A stretch of 64,000 bases of DNA from Thalassia testudinum (taxonomy: Eukaryota > Streptophyta > Magnoliopsida > Alismatales > Hydrocharitaceae): positions 39,746,501-39,810,500 of the forward strand of contig JAZHRO010000013.1 of assembly GCA_037157565.1 (NCBI GenBank). Direction: 5' to 3'. The notes under the pieces were generated by a model. The model had not been told where the DNA came from, ran no database searches, and saw nothing but the letters and a program-made list of their open reading frames with translations. The position numbers and the translations under genes were made by a program. Shown piece by piece: positions 12,291-24,654 of the stretch (its first letter is position 1; every line of letters starts with the position of its first letter).

Positions 12291-12381
12291 CATAACAAAC
12301 TCAAAGGAAGTTTCGTCCCCGAAACTTGCGCTAACTAGGGTGCGAAAAAAAAGAACAATATACGCATAACAAACTCAAAGA
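12291..12381 (-). repeat. 16-bp direct repeat flanking the expected polypurine tract site
   Basis: CATAACAAACTCAAAG occurs at 12291-12306 and again at 12366-12381, bracketing the short untranslated stretch between integrase and 3' LTR. The position just upstream of the LTR normally holds a polypurine tract for plus-strand priming; here it reads CTTTGAGTTTGTTATGT on the minus strand. Confidence 0.7.
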
Positions 12382-13650
12382 GGACTGAAGCCGGTCCGAA
12401 AAGACGTACCCTCAAAGAGCTCCGGGTACCGCTCCCGCATCACCGCCTCAGGCTCCCAGGTAGCCTCCTCGTACCGCTGGCTCCTCCACAAGACCTTCAC
12501 TAGGGGTACTTGCTTCCGTCTCAGACTCCGAACAGCTTTGCCGAGAATCTCTACTGGCCGCTCGGGGTAGGTCAGGTCGTCACCCACCTCGACGCTCTCG
12601 TGGCTCAGAACGTGACTAGGATCGGTGACGTACTTCCTAAGGTTGGACACGTGGAACACGTCGTGCACACTAGAAAGCTGGGGACGAAGGGCAAGCCTGT
12701 AAGCAACGGGTCCAACCTGCTCCAGGACCTCAAAGGGTCCCACGAACCTCGGTGAGAGCTTCCCTCTCACCCCAAACCGCTGCAGGCCCTTCATGGGCGA
12801 AACGCGAAGGAAGACGTGGTCCCCAACCTCAAACTGCACCTCTCTACGTTTCCGATCTGCATAGCTCTTCTGTCTGCTCCTGACAGTGTGAAGTCGCCTG
12901 TGAATCTGCTCGATCACCTCCTGATTCTGCCGGATCAGCCTGGGGCCAACCTCCCACTTGGTCCCCACCTCAACCCAACTCAAGGGTGCCATACACCTCT
13001 GCCCGTACAGAGCCTCATAGGGTGCCATGCTGATGCTCTAGTGATAACTGTTATTATATGCAAACTCCACCAATGGCAAGTGCTTCTCCCAAGAGCCCCT
13101 CCAGTCCAGTACATAAGCACGTAAAAGGTCCTCAAGTGTCTGTATAGTGCACTCAGACTGTTCGTCCGTCTGGGGGTGGTATGCCGTACTGAACCTCAAT
13201 CGTATCCCCAAGGCCTGCTATAACTCAGCCCAAAACTGGGACGTAAAACGGGTATCCCGATTGGATACGATCTCCCGCGGAACTCCGTGTAGACGTACCA
13301 CGTCGCGGATATACCTCTCTGCCAACTGTGCTGGTCCCAAGGTGACTCGGATCGGCAAGAAATGTGCTGTCTTCATCAATCTATCCATGATCACCCAGAC
13401 TGCGTCGTGTCCTCGCTGGGTAACGGGCAAGCCCACCACCAAGTCCATGGTGATGCTCTCCCACTTCTACTCTGGCACTGGAAGTGGCTGCAACGGCCCT
13501 ACAGGCCTCTGATGCTCGGCCTTCACCTGCTGGCACACTAAACACTGCTGTACGAATTCACCTACATCTCGCTTCATTCCCCTCCACCAAAAGTCACGTC
13601 TCAAATCATGGTACATCTTTGTGTTTCCAGGATGTATGGTGAACTGTGTG
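12375..13650 (-). pseudogene. Tekay integrase with chromodomain-like tail
   Basis: Inserts the cDNA. The zinc-binding part reads KMYHDLRRDFWW...CLVCQQVKAEHQRP (about 13650-13515). The core has MDLVVGLPVTQRG, VIMDRLMKTAHFLPIR, VSNRDTRFTSQFW (13218-13448) and, after a [25 protein letters not shown]. The last open stretch (13028-12375) has GPFEVLEQVGPVAYRLALP-like sequence and ends with PVEILGKAVRSLRRKQVPLV, KVLWRSQRYEEATWEPE, MRERYPELFEGTSF. The PVEIL...LVKVLWR...EEATWE pattern is the degenerate chromodomain of Tekay/Del elements, thought to guide insertion into marked chromatin. Confidence 0.88.
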
Positions 13651-13720
13651 CCTCAGTTAAGAGCTCTCTCAACAGCTCCTCATCCTTGGGAACGCACAAA
13701 CGTCCCCTCATGCGTAGTAC

Positions 13721-14428
13721 CTAGTTTGTAAAAGAGAAGTCCTCAGGGTCTCCTGACAGTACCCTGTCACTTAATGGCTGCAAGTACGGGTCGGCCATCT
13801 GTCCAATGATGATACAATCTATCAGCTCTGGCCTCGTCTGTCGTGTCACAGTCACTGCCCCACAGTGCCCCCGTAACTCTAGGGGTCGCCAACTGCCCAT
13901 CTCCTTCATGAGGCTCCAACTCTGCGCCTGTAAACGTGCCAAGTGGGTGGGCGCCTTCCGGCTCAAGGCGTCAGCCACCATGTTGGCCTTTCCCGGGTGG
14001 CAGGAAATACTGCAGTCATAGTCCTTCAGGAGCTCCAATCAATGTCTCTGTCTCATGTTGAGCTCCTTCTAATCAAACAAGTATCTGAGGCTCTTATGAT
14101 CTGTGAAAATCTCAAAGGTCTCACCGTACAAGTAGTGCCTCCAAGTCTTCAGCGCGAAGACAATAGCTGCCAGCTCTAGGTCGTGGGTGGGATAGCTATG
14201 CTCATGGGGCTTCAGTTGCCGCGAAGCGTAAGCAACAATGTGACCCCTCTGCATGAGCACACCCCCTAACCCCTGCAAAGAGGCATCCGTGTACACAACG
14301 AACCCGCCACTACTGTCTGGGATGGTGAGCACGAGAGCCGAAGTCAGCCTCTCCTTCAACTCCTGAAAACACGCCTCACAGGTGTTTGTCCAAGAAAAGG
14401 GCATGTCCTTCCGGGTCAACTGTGTCAT
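13721..14428 (-). pseudogene. Tekay RNase H domain
   Basis: Removes the RNA strand during cDNA synthesis. Motifs: [20 protein letters not shown] (first catalytic Asp), [18 protein letters not shown] (catalytic Glu), [13 protein letters not shown] (catalytic Asp), then the end block HPGKANMVADALSRK. A stop follows YLFD at about 14069. Confidence 0.88.
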
Positions 14429-14702
14429 AGGATGTGCAATCTACCAGAACCCCTGATAAACCGCCTGTAGTAGCATGCCAGTCCCAAGAAACTGCGGATC
14501 TCAGTAACAGTACGCGGTCTCTCCCACCTGAGCACTGCCTCAACCTTGGCTGGGTCCACCGCCAAGGCATCCCCGGAGATCACATGACCCTGAAGGTCAC
14601 CACCCTCAACCAGAACTCGCACTTGCTGTATTTGGCGTACAGTCTACATCGTCTCTGTGTGTCCAAAACCATTCACAAGTGTTGTTCGTGCTACGCCTGA
14701 TC

Positions 14703-15488
14703 TCAAGAGTAGATGAGCACATCATCAATAAATACCACCATGAACTGATCCAAGTACGGTCTGAACACCCGGTTCATCAAACCCATGAAGGCAGCGGGGG
14801 CATTGGTCAGCCCAAACGGCATGACCAAGAACTCGTAGTGTCCATACCGGGTGCGGAAAGCTGTCTTGGAGACGTCTGCCTCCTTGATCCTCAACTGGTG
14901 GTATCCAGACCCCAAGTCTATCTTGGAGAATACCGTGGCACCTCACAGCTGGTCAAACAAGTCGTCAATCCTCGGCAGCGGATACCTATTCTTGATGGTA
15001 ACCATGTTCAGCTGTCTGTAGTCCACACAAAGGCGTAGGATACCGTCCTTCTTCTTTACGACCAATACCGAGGCTCCCCACGGAGACGCACTGGGCCTCA
15101 CAAAGCCCTTCTCCAGGAGGTCCTGCAGCTGAGACTTGAGCTCTCGCAGCTCAAGTGGTGCCATCCTGTACGGTGCTGTAGAGATGGAGCTGGTCCCCAG
15201 TACCAGTGAGATCTCAAACTCGATCTCACGCTCGGGCGGTAGTACTGGAAACTCATCTGCTAACACGTCGAGGTACTCTCTGACCACCGGGATACTCTGA
15301 AAGTCTGCCATAGGGCTGGGCTCTGCCACCACACAAGCTAGGAAGCCCTCACACCCCTGGCCCAAAAGTCTCGCCGCCCGAAGTGCAGAAATACACCTGA
15401 AGCCTCCATCCACTGGCTGCCTGTGGAACTCGAAAGAAGGCAACTCCGGTATGGAGAAGACGATCTTCCTCTCAAAGCAGTCCACCAA
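14703..15488 (-). pseudogene. Tekay reverse transcriptase
   Basis: Copies element RNA into DNA inside the particle. Visible blocks in order: [53 protein letters not shown], (stop), [51 protein letters not shown], and the active site [11 protein letters not shown]. The stop after DQL (about 14943) fits a CGA-to-TGA change. Downstream of YS the frame is broken by several stops (14430-14700) in the connection region. Confidence 0.9.
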
Positions 15489-15506
15489 GGCGCGGTAAGC
15501 AGACAG

Positions 15507-15929
15507 CTAATCCATTCCTAGAATCACGCCAAAGTCCTCCATTTGTATCACGATCAGGTCAGCGGGAAGGCTGTGTCCCACAACACTGACCTCACAACCT
15601 GTGCACACCTCCTCAGCTACAAACAGCTGACCACGCGGACCTCTGATCATAAACGGATCCTCTAACAACACACAGTCCTGCCTCAGACTAACAGCAAAAT
15701 TGGCAGCGACAAACGAGTGCGTAGCGCTGGAATCGAAAAGCGTGTAAACAAGTCTGCCGGAAACTGAAACCATACCTACCACCACTGATCCTGAAGCTCT
15801 GGCATCCTTGTGTGTCAGGGTGTTGAGACGCCCCTCAGCCCTAGGTGCGGACGAAGCAGCCACACTCTGAGTCGGACGGGTAGCCGCTGGCCGGTACCCT
15901 CCCCGCGACTGCTGTCCTCCTCCTCGCAC
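15507..15929 (-). pseudogene. Tekay aspartic protease domain
   Basis: Contains GRLVYTLFDSSATHSFVAA, where the family has D-S/T-G-A at the catalytic site; here Gly is replaced by Ser, so catalysis is probably lost. Downstream blocks (CEVSVVGHSLPADLIVIQ, then DFGVILGMD) are the usual chromovirus protease C-terminal region. The frame ends at a TAG right after GMD, where the family continues without a break into reverse transcriptase. Confidence 0.85.
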
Positions 15930-15950
15930 CTGGAAACCGCAACCTCCTGC

Positions 15951-17129
15951 TCACCCTCCAGTGCTCGGCGCGGGGAGCATCTGCTGGCCTCCTGCCCTAA
16001 ACGAGCAGTCCCTCCTGATGTGGCCTGACTGGCCACACTGGTTGCAAGGGGGAACTCGACTCCCGCCCTCAGTAGGTCCCTGCTGACGGCTAGGCAGGGG
16101 TCTGGTGCTGGTAGCTGGCCCCTGTCGAGGGCCCCCAAAGGCCACTGACGGCCCCGCAAAGCGTGACAGCTCTCTTGCGGGCGCCACGTGCCTCCTCTCT
16201 CATCAGCCCTGTGAGTAGTCTGGCTGATAGGGCCTCTTCCGCCCACTGTCAGTGTCGCGTGCGGACCGGTTGGTTTCTTCATACATCATAGCTACCTCCA
16301 CCACCCTCGAGAACGTAGGCAGCTTCAGGGGTTTGACATACCCCCGAATAGCAGGCCGGAGCCCCTCGGTGAACCTCCAAAGGCGCTCCTCCTCGGTAGC
16401 CACGGCTATCGCTGCGAAATGAGACAGCTCCAAGAAACACGTGCGGTACGTGCTCACGGTCATCGTCCCCTGGAGGAGAGTGTAGAACTCCCGCCTCCTC
16501 TGGTCCTTCCACGTCTGGGGGAAGTACTACTCGCAGAAAAGGGTCACGAACTGGTCCCAAGTCGGCTCGTCCCTCTCCTGACCTCTGACCGCCCTCCACC
16601 ACCTGTGTGCCGTGCTCTCCAGCTGGTACATGGCAAAGGCCACGCGTCACTCCACAGGGGGGCGAAGGGTGTCAAATACCTTCTCGATCTGCTCTAGCCA
16701 GTCCTCCGCCTCGGTCGAGTCCTCATCCCCCTTGAAAGAGGGGGGCTTCAGCTTCCGGAACTGTCCTAAAAGCTTGTAGTGGCGTTGAAGGGGAGACACT
16801 GGTACACCTCCCGGTAAAGAGGCCTCGTGCTCAGAAGTGCCGGAGGAAGGTGGGGACAATGGAGGCCCACCCCCTCCCCCGCGTCCAGCGCCATGTCCGT
16901 CTCGCTGTCCCACAGAGGACTCCCCCTCCGCAGCCCCAGGGAGAGGCGCTCGTGGCGGCGGGTGGAGCTCCTCTCGCACGATATCCCGTATCAGCTGGGC
17001 GAGGTCCCGGGCCTGAATGCCCGGGAGCAATGGCTGGTCCACTGAGGCGTCGGGCTCAACGTGCCCGCCCCTCCATCCTTGTCCTCGGTCGCGTCCACGG
17101 CCCGCCTCACTACCTCCTCGTCGAGGCAT
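15951..17129 (-). pseudogene. Tekay gag (capsid and CCHC nucleocapsid)
   Basis: The likely start is the ATG at 17129 (MPRRGGSEAGRG); an in-frame ATG 14 codons upstream is less likely. The N-terminal part is Arg/Gly/Pro-rich, then comes a retrotransposon gag core (FKGDEDSTEAEDWLEQIEKV, then MYQLESTAHRWWRAVRG). A CCHC knuckle CNQCGQSGHIRRDC lies at 16005-16046. Stops interrupt it after LRPPVE (about 16648) and after LFCE (about 16529), plus one or two frame changes near 16200. Gag forms the virus-like particle and binds RNA; this copy cannot make a full protein. Confidence 0.87.
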
Positions 17130-17299
17130 CTCCTGCAAGGAGACGCGAACACGGAACAGAAAAGACGTCAATACTAATTGATATTCAACGAAGGAACCTT
17201 AAAACAGATGTCAAAAGGTATGTTGTGGTGGCTACTCTAGTTACAAGCACGTGAATTGGTTATTTTCCAGTCAATTGGTTCACTTCTCGGGATGACCTT

Positions 17300-17311
17300 A
17301 CTCTGATACCA
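17300..17311 (-). other. Primer binding site, initiator Met-tRNA
   Basis: On the minus strand the sequence is TGGTATCAGAGT, matching the initiator Met-tRNA primer site at 11 of 12 positions. It starts 3 bases after the 5' LTR. Confidence 0.85.
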
Positions 17312-17314
17312 TCT

Positions 17315-20076
17315 TGTTATGACCTGATTCCCGAATCCCTACAGGACACGAGAATCGGACCAACTCGACCGATCCCAAGACCCAGTCGTCCAACGAGAAA
17401 GTAACCAAAAAGCAGTAAAATAAACCACATTCACCATGCAAGCAACTAACAGTAACAAAAGTACAGCAGTAAAGAAAAGAACTACTACAGTACACACCAC
17501 CACAATAGTAAAGAATTAAAAACAGGTACAGAAATATGAAGTTTACAATAAAAGAGTACAAAGGTGTAACAAAATACTCACTACTACAGAAAAATGGGTA
17601 CAACAAAAGTACAACTACTGGGCTCTACTAAGCCCAGCACCCTCCGTAGCCGTAGGCTCTGGCTGCTCAACACCTGGTCCTGAAAAAGGTGGTAAGTACG
17701 ACACGTCAACGAAACACTGAGTAAAGTGGCAACAAGCTAGCGAAGTAAAACAGTAAAGGTGGACAAGCAGCTGTTGTTTTAATTTCTTTCTTTATTTTAC
17801 TCTTTCTTAGTTTATTTCTCATGTCTTTCTCTTGATCTCGAATGTTCCTCGTGGGAACGATCTTGATTGCAGTCTTTTCCGAAAAGTAGAAGTAGCACAT
17901 GGTGCTCTCCTGGCCGGAAGAGTCCCCTGTGGTAGTCCTACCCTCAGTCATCCACCCCAAGGTCGCTGATAGGCGTAACGGTGACTACGGCACGCGCGAT
18001 AAACGCACGGGTAGCTACCTCGCACTGGCACGCCATCCGTCGTTTCCGTTAACGGGCGCGCCCAAAGCACAGCACGAAGCCATTATAGGGCGGAACCCTC
18101 TCAGTAACAAGGGTCTAGCCCCTCCACAGTCTGTGCACCCTCGCCTGACTACCCCGGTTTGTCCAGTGGGCCTAAAAAGTCAATGTAAGATGGCTACCTG
18201 AACCCCAGGCCCCATGTGGTGGCTAGCTCTCTTCCTACTCTAATAGCTCTCCCCGGTACTGTGTACGCGAGGGCCACAAAGTCGGTACAAAGTGGCCAGT
18301 CCTAACCCCGGGTCCCAAACCTAGGGCGGCTAGCTCCGCTCTGCACTAAACAGGGGGACAGTCGCTCTCCTTGGTACTCCATACTCAAGGGCCAGCTTAC
18401 TTCCCCATTCACATTTCCAGTTCCATTCTTTGTATTTCGAGGAGCTCTACTCCTAACTCCCCGTAGGGTTCATGCTTATGTTTCTCAGGGCAAGACATAC
18501 TATGTTTCATCATTTCAGGTCTATTCCCAGATAGCACGTGTTTCTAACATCCAATCTTTCTTTTCCAATTTATATACAAACAGCTAGTATTTATCTGCAA
18601 ACAACAGGAATTACATGTAACAGTACTCTACATTTCACATGCAGCTGTTATCCAATTACAGGCAATTATTATTATTATATCTACTCATCCAATACTGCAA
18701 TTCAGGCATTTAATACAATCGTTCCAGAGTTTCTAGTTCTAGGAATCATGCCATGCCCTAGGATCTATCATTCAATCTAGTTTTCAGGTCCTAGGATTCA
18801 TGCCATACCCTAGGATCTATCATTCAATCTAGTTTTCAGGTCCTAGGATTCGTGCCATATCCTAGGATCTATCATTTATTTTAGATATGCATTAATGTTT
18901 GTAATTAACTAAGGGAAGCCACTCTACCCGCAAAATCGGGAGTAATGGGGGCGTGATCGGCAGGTCCACGTGCCTCCGCAACCCCCAAATCCGCAACAGA
19001 ACGAGGTCCTAACACAAGGATCAATTACACGGAATTACTCAGAATAGGATAAAAGTATTCTAAACAAGTAGAGGAACTTATTCTGAAAAGAACGAAATTT
19101 TAAATGCAGAAATCGGACCTCGAACGGACCCTAAACAGGTCAAAAACGACAACTCTGACTCAAATCAGAAGTCTGGAACACCTTCCAGACTTCTTAAAAG
19201 GGGTCCAGATCCATACCTCGCTCTGCGCTACTCCTCAGACGTCCAGGGGTCCTGCTGAACTGTCTAGACCTAGTTCCAGACGTCGGACCACCTCTCTGGA
19301 CGTCTGGAGACGCTCTTCGACGTCTGGTGACTCGCCCAGACGTCTGAATCACGTGGGAGGGTGTGATTCGCGCCTTCCCGAAGTGAAACCTGCACGCGCA
19401 CGCAAAACTCCCTCAGCAAGGCACGCGACTGAGCTTCAGCGGAACGGCCTGCATGTCCGTATCTGCAAAAAGGAAGGTATAGGCACAATACGTACCTATC
19501 AGCCGTCTGGAGCTTCTTCCAGACGTCGTCTGCATCGTCTGGATATAGGTCCAAACGTCTGATTCTGGGAAAAATCCCAGAATCAAAAGCTCCTTCGTCT
19601 TCTTCCCGCTGCGCGCGGCTGCGCCACGCTCGTCCGCCCACTGCCCAGGCTACAGCAGCATCAGGGAAACCTCCCCAGCACAACGCTCCGCGCGCATGCT
19701 GGCCGGCCTCGAGCTACTCCGGCGAGCTTTCTCTCTCATGGCTCGCGCGCTCTCTCCTCTTCCCTCTCGCTGCACCTCTCCTCTCCGCCACTGCACCCAG
19801 CAGTAGCTGCTGCCCTCGCTCTCGCACTGGGGAAGGAGGAGACGGATGGATGTGGGTGGCGTGAGGGAGAGGAGGATATAAGGATATATGTAGGCACAGG
19901 GGGGGAGTGCTGCAGGTCGACGGGGGAAGAAGAAAGAGAAGGGGGCGGCGGGTTTTCAGTCTGCGCGCGCAGACTCGCAATCGTATGCACGCAAAAATTA
20001 ATTTTTAGACGTCTGACCAGACATCTGGACCAACTCCCAGACGTCTTAAAGTGTTTTAATGCCTCGGGTCTTAACA
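17315..20076 (-). repeat. Tekay 5' LTR (right copy)
   Basis: 2762 bp, start TGTTAAGACC on the minus strand at 20076, end ATAACA at 17315. The primer site lies 3 bases inside. TATA-like motifs occur near 19868-19885. It is rich in CAGACGTCTG-type palindromes at about 19165-19560 and 20005-20045. Confidence 0.92.
18727..18880 (+). repeat. 52-bp tandem repeat, three units, in right Tekay LTR
   Basis: Same three-unit repeat as in the left LTR, so it was present before insertion. Confidence 0.8.
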
Positions 20077-20310
20077 TTAGATTTCGACATGCCAAATCTA
20101 TTAACCATCCTAAATCTAACTTTTCCTCCATCACTAAGCAAGTATCTATCATTAATGATGCCTAGCGAGGAGTTTTTCATGGTACATAAGAGAATCACAC
20201 GTCTCTTTTCTCTAGCTTTCCCCATCTTTTGATCATTCTCCAAGACAATTAGCTATCATGTGACCCTTCATGTCACGATAGAAGCATATACGAGAACTAT
20301 GTGACTTTTA
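20046..20310 (-). pseudogene. Degenerate copia-like gag remnant with mutated zinc knuckle
   Basis: On the minus strand 20260-20305 reads CFYRDMKGHMIANC, exactly the CX2CX4HX4C spacing of a copia gag knuckle with the second Cys changed to Arg. Codons after it give VRFRMVNRFGMSKS-like sequence that runs up to the Tekay insertion site and would continue at 9545. So the Tekay element landed inside an older copia-like copy. The rest is too decayed to delimit. Confidence 0.4.
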
Positions 20311-21248
20311 ACATCCACAGTTATTAATCATGTTTTTGGGCACACTTCATTTACCCTATTATACTCAGCAAGATAAATGAACACATGCAGAATGAGGTTA
20401 TACGTGAAGAAAGGTCACAATGAGGATTCGTGTAATAAAGGATAGGACGACTACTCTACCTCACATCATAAGGGGATCCCAGTGATTCTGAAGGACTAGT
20501 CGGAGGTTTAAAAATGTGTTTCATGCTTCCTCATACCACATGTGTGCTTGGAGGTAGAGGTTATACGTCAAATGTACTAAGAACTAAATCTCGCACACAT
20601 TATGTGGCACCCTAGACCCGATGGCCCATGACACCCAATAAACCTTTAATTTACTTGTACTGTACCTAAACTTATACGCACATGCATGATTGCACAATAC
20701 ATCCACAAATGAAAACAACATACGAAATTGAGATCCTAGGAAGAAAATGTAGAAATAAAATCAAACATCTCATCACATCATACCATAATACATAGTATCA
20801 CCACATAACCATAAAAGTCACATCATACATGTCAATTGCAAAAGCACATCATACCTAGAGTTTCATAACTACAAGCATTCGAACCACGGTGCAAATGCAT
20901 AGCAAAAGGGTGGCCCAACCACAGTAAGTGAGAAATAGAAAAGATGTTAGCCTACTCGCTACGTAGAAACGGCCAAAAAGTTAACTATCCACTATTACCT
21001 GGCATCACGCTATGCTGCTCTACTCTAGGAGATCCACCATATCCATCACTACTCCTATTAATTCGCGGATAGACATCCGCAATAACTCCTCCCTACCCCT
21101 ACTGGTGAAGATGGCCTCCTCCCAAGGCACTGGGAGGCACTAGGAGGAGGATCTGAGCTAACTGAAGTCCCTCCCACAAGAGCTAAGCTCACCTTTGGAC
21201 GACCCAAATGTGTAGACAACATAAGACACAGACTACTGGCATAGTGAC
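20311..21248. other. Old repeat DNA between Tekay and family D insertions
   Basis: No coding frame is supported. TGTGGCACCCTAGACCCG at about 20603 resembles the start of a gypsy LTR. The sequence is interrupted at 21248 by the family D element and resumes at 51928, as the shared GTGAC duplication shows. Confidence 0.4.
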
Positions 21249-24200
21249 TAATGTATCAATTCCCAACACAGTTAATTAAGTTAATTAGACTTAATTAATT
21301 GCACAAGAATATAACTTAGGTTAACTCGATTTTATGTTGGAAGTATAGTATAGGATCAAGTTAACCTAACATTTTAGAGTTGAAATTCTTTTTTGACTGG
21401 TTGAATACAGGTCGTTCACTGTGAGGCATAATAATAAGCTTAATTCACCATTAATTCTTAAAGCATAATTAGTATCTACTTAATCATTCAGATTATAATT
21501 ACAATATATTTAAGTACATGAATAAATGCATAAAGAATTGATCAAGTAAAAGCATGCAAAATTCCATTAGAAAGAAACACGTTTACACAAGAAATCTAAC
21601 ATTTAAAATCAGGTAAACAAGTTTATTGCAACATTTTACAAGAATATGAGGATAGAAATGAAATTACAAGAATTACCATGCCTATTACAACATTAAAAGC
21701 TTAAAACATAACAAATAACAACTTCAGCCCTGAAATTAGACGTCTGAAAATAAAGTTAAACGACTTAAAAAGTGCAAATTAAACTTCCGATAGAAAGCAT
21801 GGATGTCTGATTTCACTTCATTTCATTCATTCATTTCTCTGCCTTCTAACTTTTCTCTCAGCTTCTGCCCTTCTCTTATTTATTTCATCTTCTCGTCTTT
21901 TTCTTAAGTTCCCTTCTTAACTCTTCTTCTTTAAATTCTCTCTTTGACGAGACTATTCTCTTCATTTAAGCTCTTCTCTCTTCCGTAACTCTTTTCTTTT
22001 TTACTGTGCTTTTATGCTCCACACTTAACCAATTTACGATCACTTAACCCCATTAACCCTCTCAATTATAAAAATTATGATTTTTAATGGGCAAGTGGGC
22101 CTCGTTCAAGGATACACAACATCCCGTAGGGTGGGACCAGACTCTACTTAAGGCCCACTGTAATTTATATTAGGTGGATTTTCATTTATTTAGCATCGCA
22201 CGGTACTGGGCCATATCAAGCCTGCTCACATCCACGCCCACACTCGATTCCATGCACGCACGCCCACAGGCTCACACACCCACGCACAGGCACGTGCACA
22301 TGCACGCACCTGCACACATAGCTCATAAGTTCTCGTTGCGCCTTGCGCTGACGATCAAGAGGGTCGTAGAGCGTTTGAGTAAATATACCAAGTATGCACC
22401 CTAAGACTCCCAAGGTGGGACTAAGATCACTTGTTCCAGGCCGATCTTCAAACAAAGATTCCAGCCTACTCAGTGGCTCAATCCAATCGAGCTAAGGCTC
22501 GATGGAAAGCTGATCAGATACTCTATCTGATCCACGCATCAATTTGATGTGTTAAACTCATTTGATCCTTCAATTTGAAGGACGAAGGTAGATGTTTTAC
22601 ACGGTCATTTAGGCCTGCAGAGAGGAGAATTCAGGTCATTTGACCTAAAGAAGGACTGTAGCCCTCAACTGAAGACCTGGAAGGCTTCAATGATGCATTC
22701 TGCATCAAATGGAGAAGATAAGGGAGTCTGGAGGTGCTCAAGAAGTAGTAGAAGCTGGAAAGCTTTGTTCTTAGTGTTCAAAGCTTGGAATTGAACTCCA
22801 ATTCATCCAACAGAGAGGAATTAATATCAAAAAGAGGTCTGAATGATTTCAGGAGGTGAAAAGTAATTGATCTAGACAGGATTTAGGTTTGAATCTCAAC
22901 AAAAACATTGCGAACAGTGTTGGGTTCCCTTTGGAACCCAAAACTCACAGTAAACTAAATTTTGATTAAATCAAAATGAAGTACCATCAAATCAGTCCAA
23001 ACAAACTCTAAATCATCCTAGAAACTTAGATAGCTCATTAAATCAGTGAATCAAACTTTTAATCCTCAATTTCATCCCAAGTTTGACTTTCTACCGCTAA
23101 GATTTGACTTCTAAATTTAAGGCATCACAAAATAATTTAAAGCCTAATTCCGACTTAATCCACCCTCAAGAAGCTATTGCACGTGTCAAATTCAAGCTTT
23201 AATAACTCTAGCAGTGCTAACAGGTAGTGCTGCCTGAGATCAAAGGTGGTTGTGTTCGATATAAGACTTCAGAAGCTTTAGGACTAATCTGAAACCTAAA
23301 ATAGGTTCTACAGGCTCTTCTAATGCTCGTTGGCCTACTGGATAGCTGAAAACCTCAAAGAATCAGTCTCTCCAACTTCGCCGAAGTTGGAGAAGACAGA
23401 GCTCAATAAGAAGCTCAGATCATTAAAACACAATTTTAACTCTTAGAATTTAATTCCTAAGTCTAAAATAATCTATCTGGAGCTTCTCAGGACAAGTTAA
23501 GGGCTAAAGCTTGAAACCCTCGTTGGAGCTCCGGTGAACTCAAAAATAGGGTGATGGAATTCAAAACTCCATGAATTTGACCATAAAGGGTCTTAGAAAC
23601 TTCCTGAGGTCATAAGGAACCTTAGGAGCTTATCAATTATAGCAATTAAAGATCAAGTCAAAAGATAAGCCTCGAATTCAGTAAGAATGTAATCTGAGTT
23701 CGTTGGAACTCAAATCAAATCCTCTCACTCAATTGAGTGAAGGGAATTACTCATTGATGTTCTATGATGATGTCTGGGTGATTAATTAGGCAAAATTACT
23801 CCTCTGAGCTTGCCATTGACAGTAAGCTCAGAGGTTGAAGGAAATTTGGGTATTTGTGATTTAGGCGATTATTTAACTAATTATAAGGTCGATCAGGGCC
23901 CTTAAGTGATGTAAAAGCAATGGAGGGCCCCTATGGATGTGATCTAAGCTCGAAGACCTTTGCCGTGGACAGCGGAAGTTGCCGGTGAAGGTGAAGGTGG
24001 TCTAGGTAGATCAGCTACTAAATTAAGTGGGAAAGAAGTGAAATGTGATCATGAGAGGAAAAGGAAGGTGGACAGATTCATGGAAAGATGAATAGAAGTC
24101 CAACGAAGCCAGATTTGGCTTCGCTGGAGCCGGAGAAGAAGCTACTGAAACTAAACTAACCTAATCCTACCTAATTACCTAAGTAGATCTACTCCCAAGA

Positions 24201-24290
24201 GTTAGCTCTACTTACCTGACAAAGGAGGTGAGGGAATCCACCGTTGACAGGGCAGAAGCAAGATCGAAATCTAGACTTCGGTGAGAAGGA
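21249..24290 (-). repeat. Family D terminal unit, left, truncated at its 5' side
   Basis: Aligns, reverse-complemented, with about 33900-39748 of the plus-strand copy minus its solo-LTR insert. It contains the hairpin series (22440-23834), a CT-rich block at 21830-22010, and on the minus strand a canonical splice-donor-like CAG|GTAAGT at about 24215. Homology to the family stops abruptly at GGTGAGAAG (about 24290). Confidence 0.75.
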
Positions 24291-24654
24291 AGGTCAGGTG
24301 GGGGAAACCCTGTAACCCGTGGGGACACTCTACTGTGTAGGGGTCTTTGCGGGGCTCTCCCTTCCTAGCTCCCCAGGTATTTCTCGAGTGTGCGGAATTC
24401 TGATTCAAAGGTATCATCCACCCCAAAACTGCCTTAATCACCCAAAAATCTTTTGGTGCCTTGATTGGGTCCAAATAATATCCAATCCCTCATCTTTTCT
24501 ATAGAGCACATACACAAGAAGGTCCTTAGGTTTTTAACCTAAGAGACCCCATTAGATCTTCATGGAATCTCTTTCAGATCTGATCAACTTCAATCTATCC
24601 TAAGTTTGATTCTAAATCTTAATTCCACCACCTGATTTTTTACAACCTGACAAC
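24291..24654. other. Non-coding sequence after the family D breakpoint
   Basis: Follows the abrupt end of family D homology. No frame is supported. It probably belongs to the same retroelement fragment as the acidic reading frame downstream. Confidence 0.35.

Larger units (their letters stand above)
9546..20076 (-). mobile_element. Tekay/Del-type chromovirus (Ty3-gypsy), full length but mutated
   Basis: A complete LTR retrotransposon of 10.5 kb on the minus strand. The two LTRs (9546-12289 and 17315-20076) start TGTTA and end TAACA, and are flanked by a perfect 5-bp duplication TTAGA (9541-9545 and 20077-20081). The gene order gag, protease, reverse transcriptase, RNase H, integrase, chromodomain-like tail identifies the Tekay/Del chromovirus branch. 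The LTRs are clearly similar but differ by many substitutions and indels, and every gene has stops, so the insertion is not recent. Confidence 0.93.

Noticed and set aside
11452..12369. Overlapping frames on both strands in the Tekay LTR
   Set aside because: GC-rich LTR sequence; no family signature, and the frames differ between the two LTRs.
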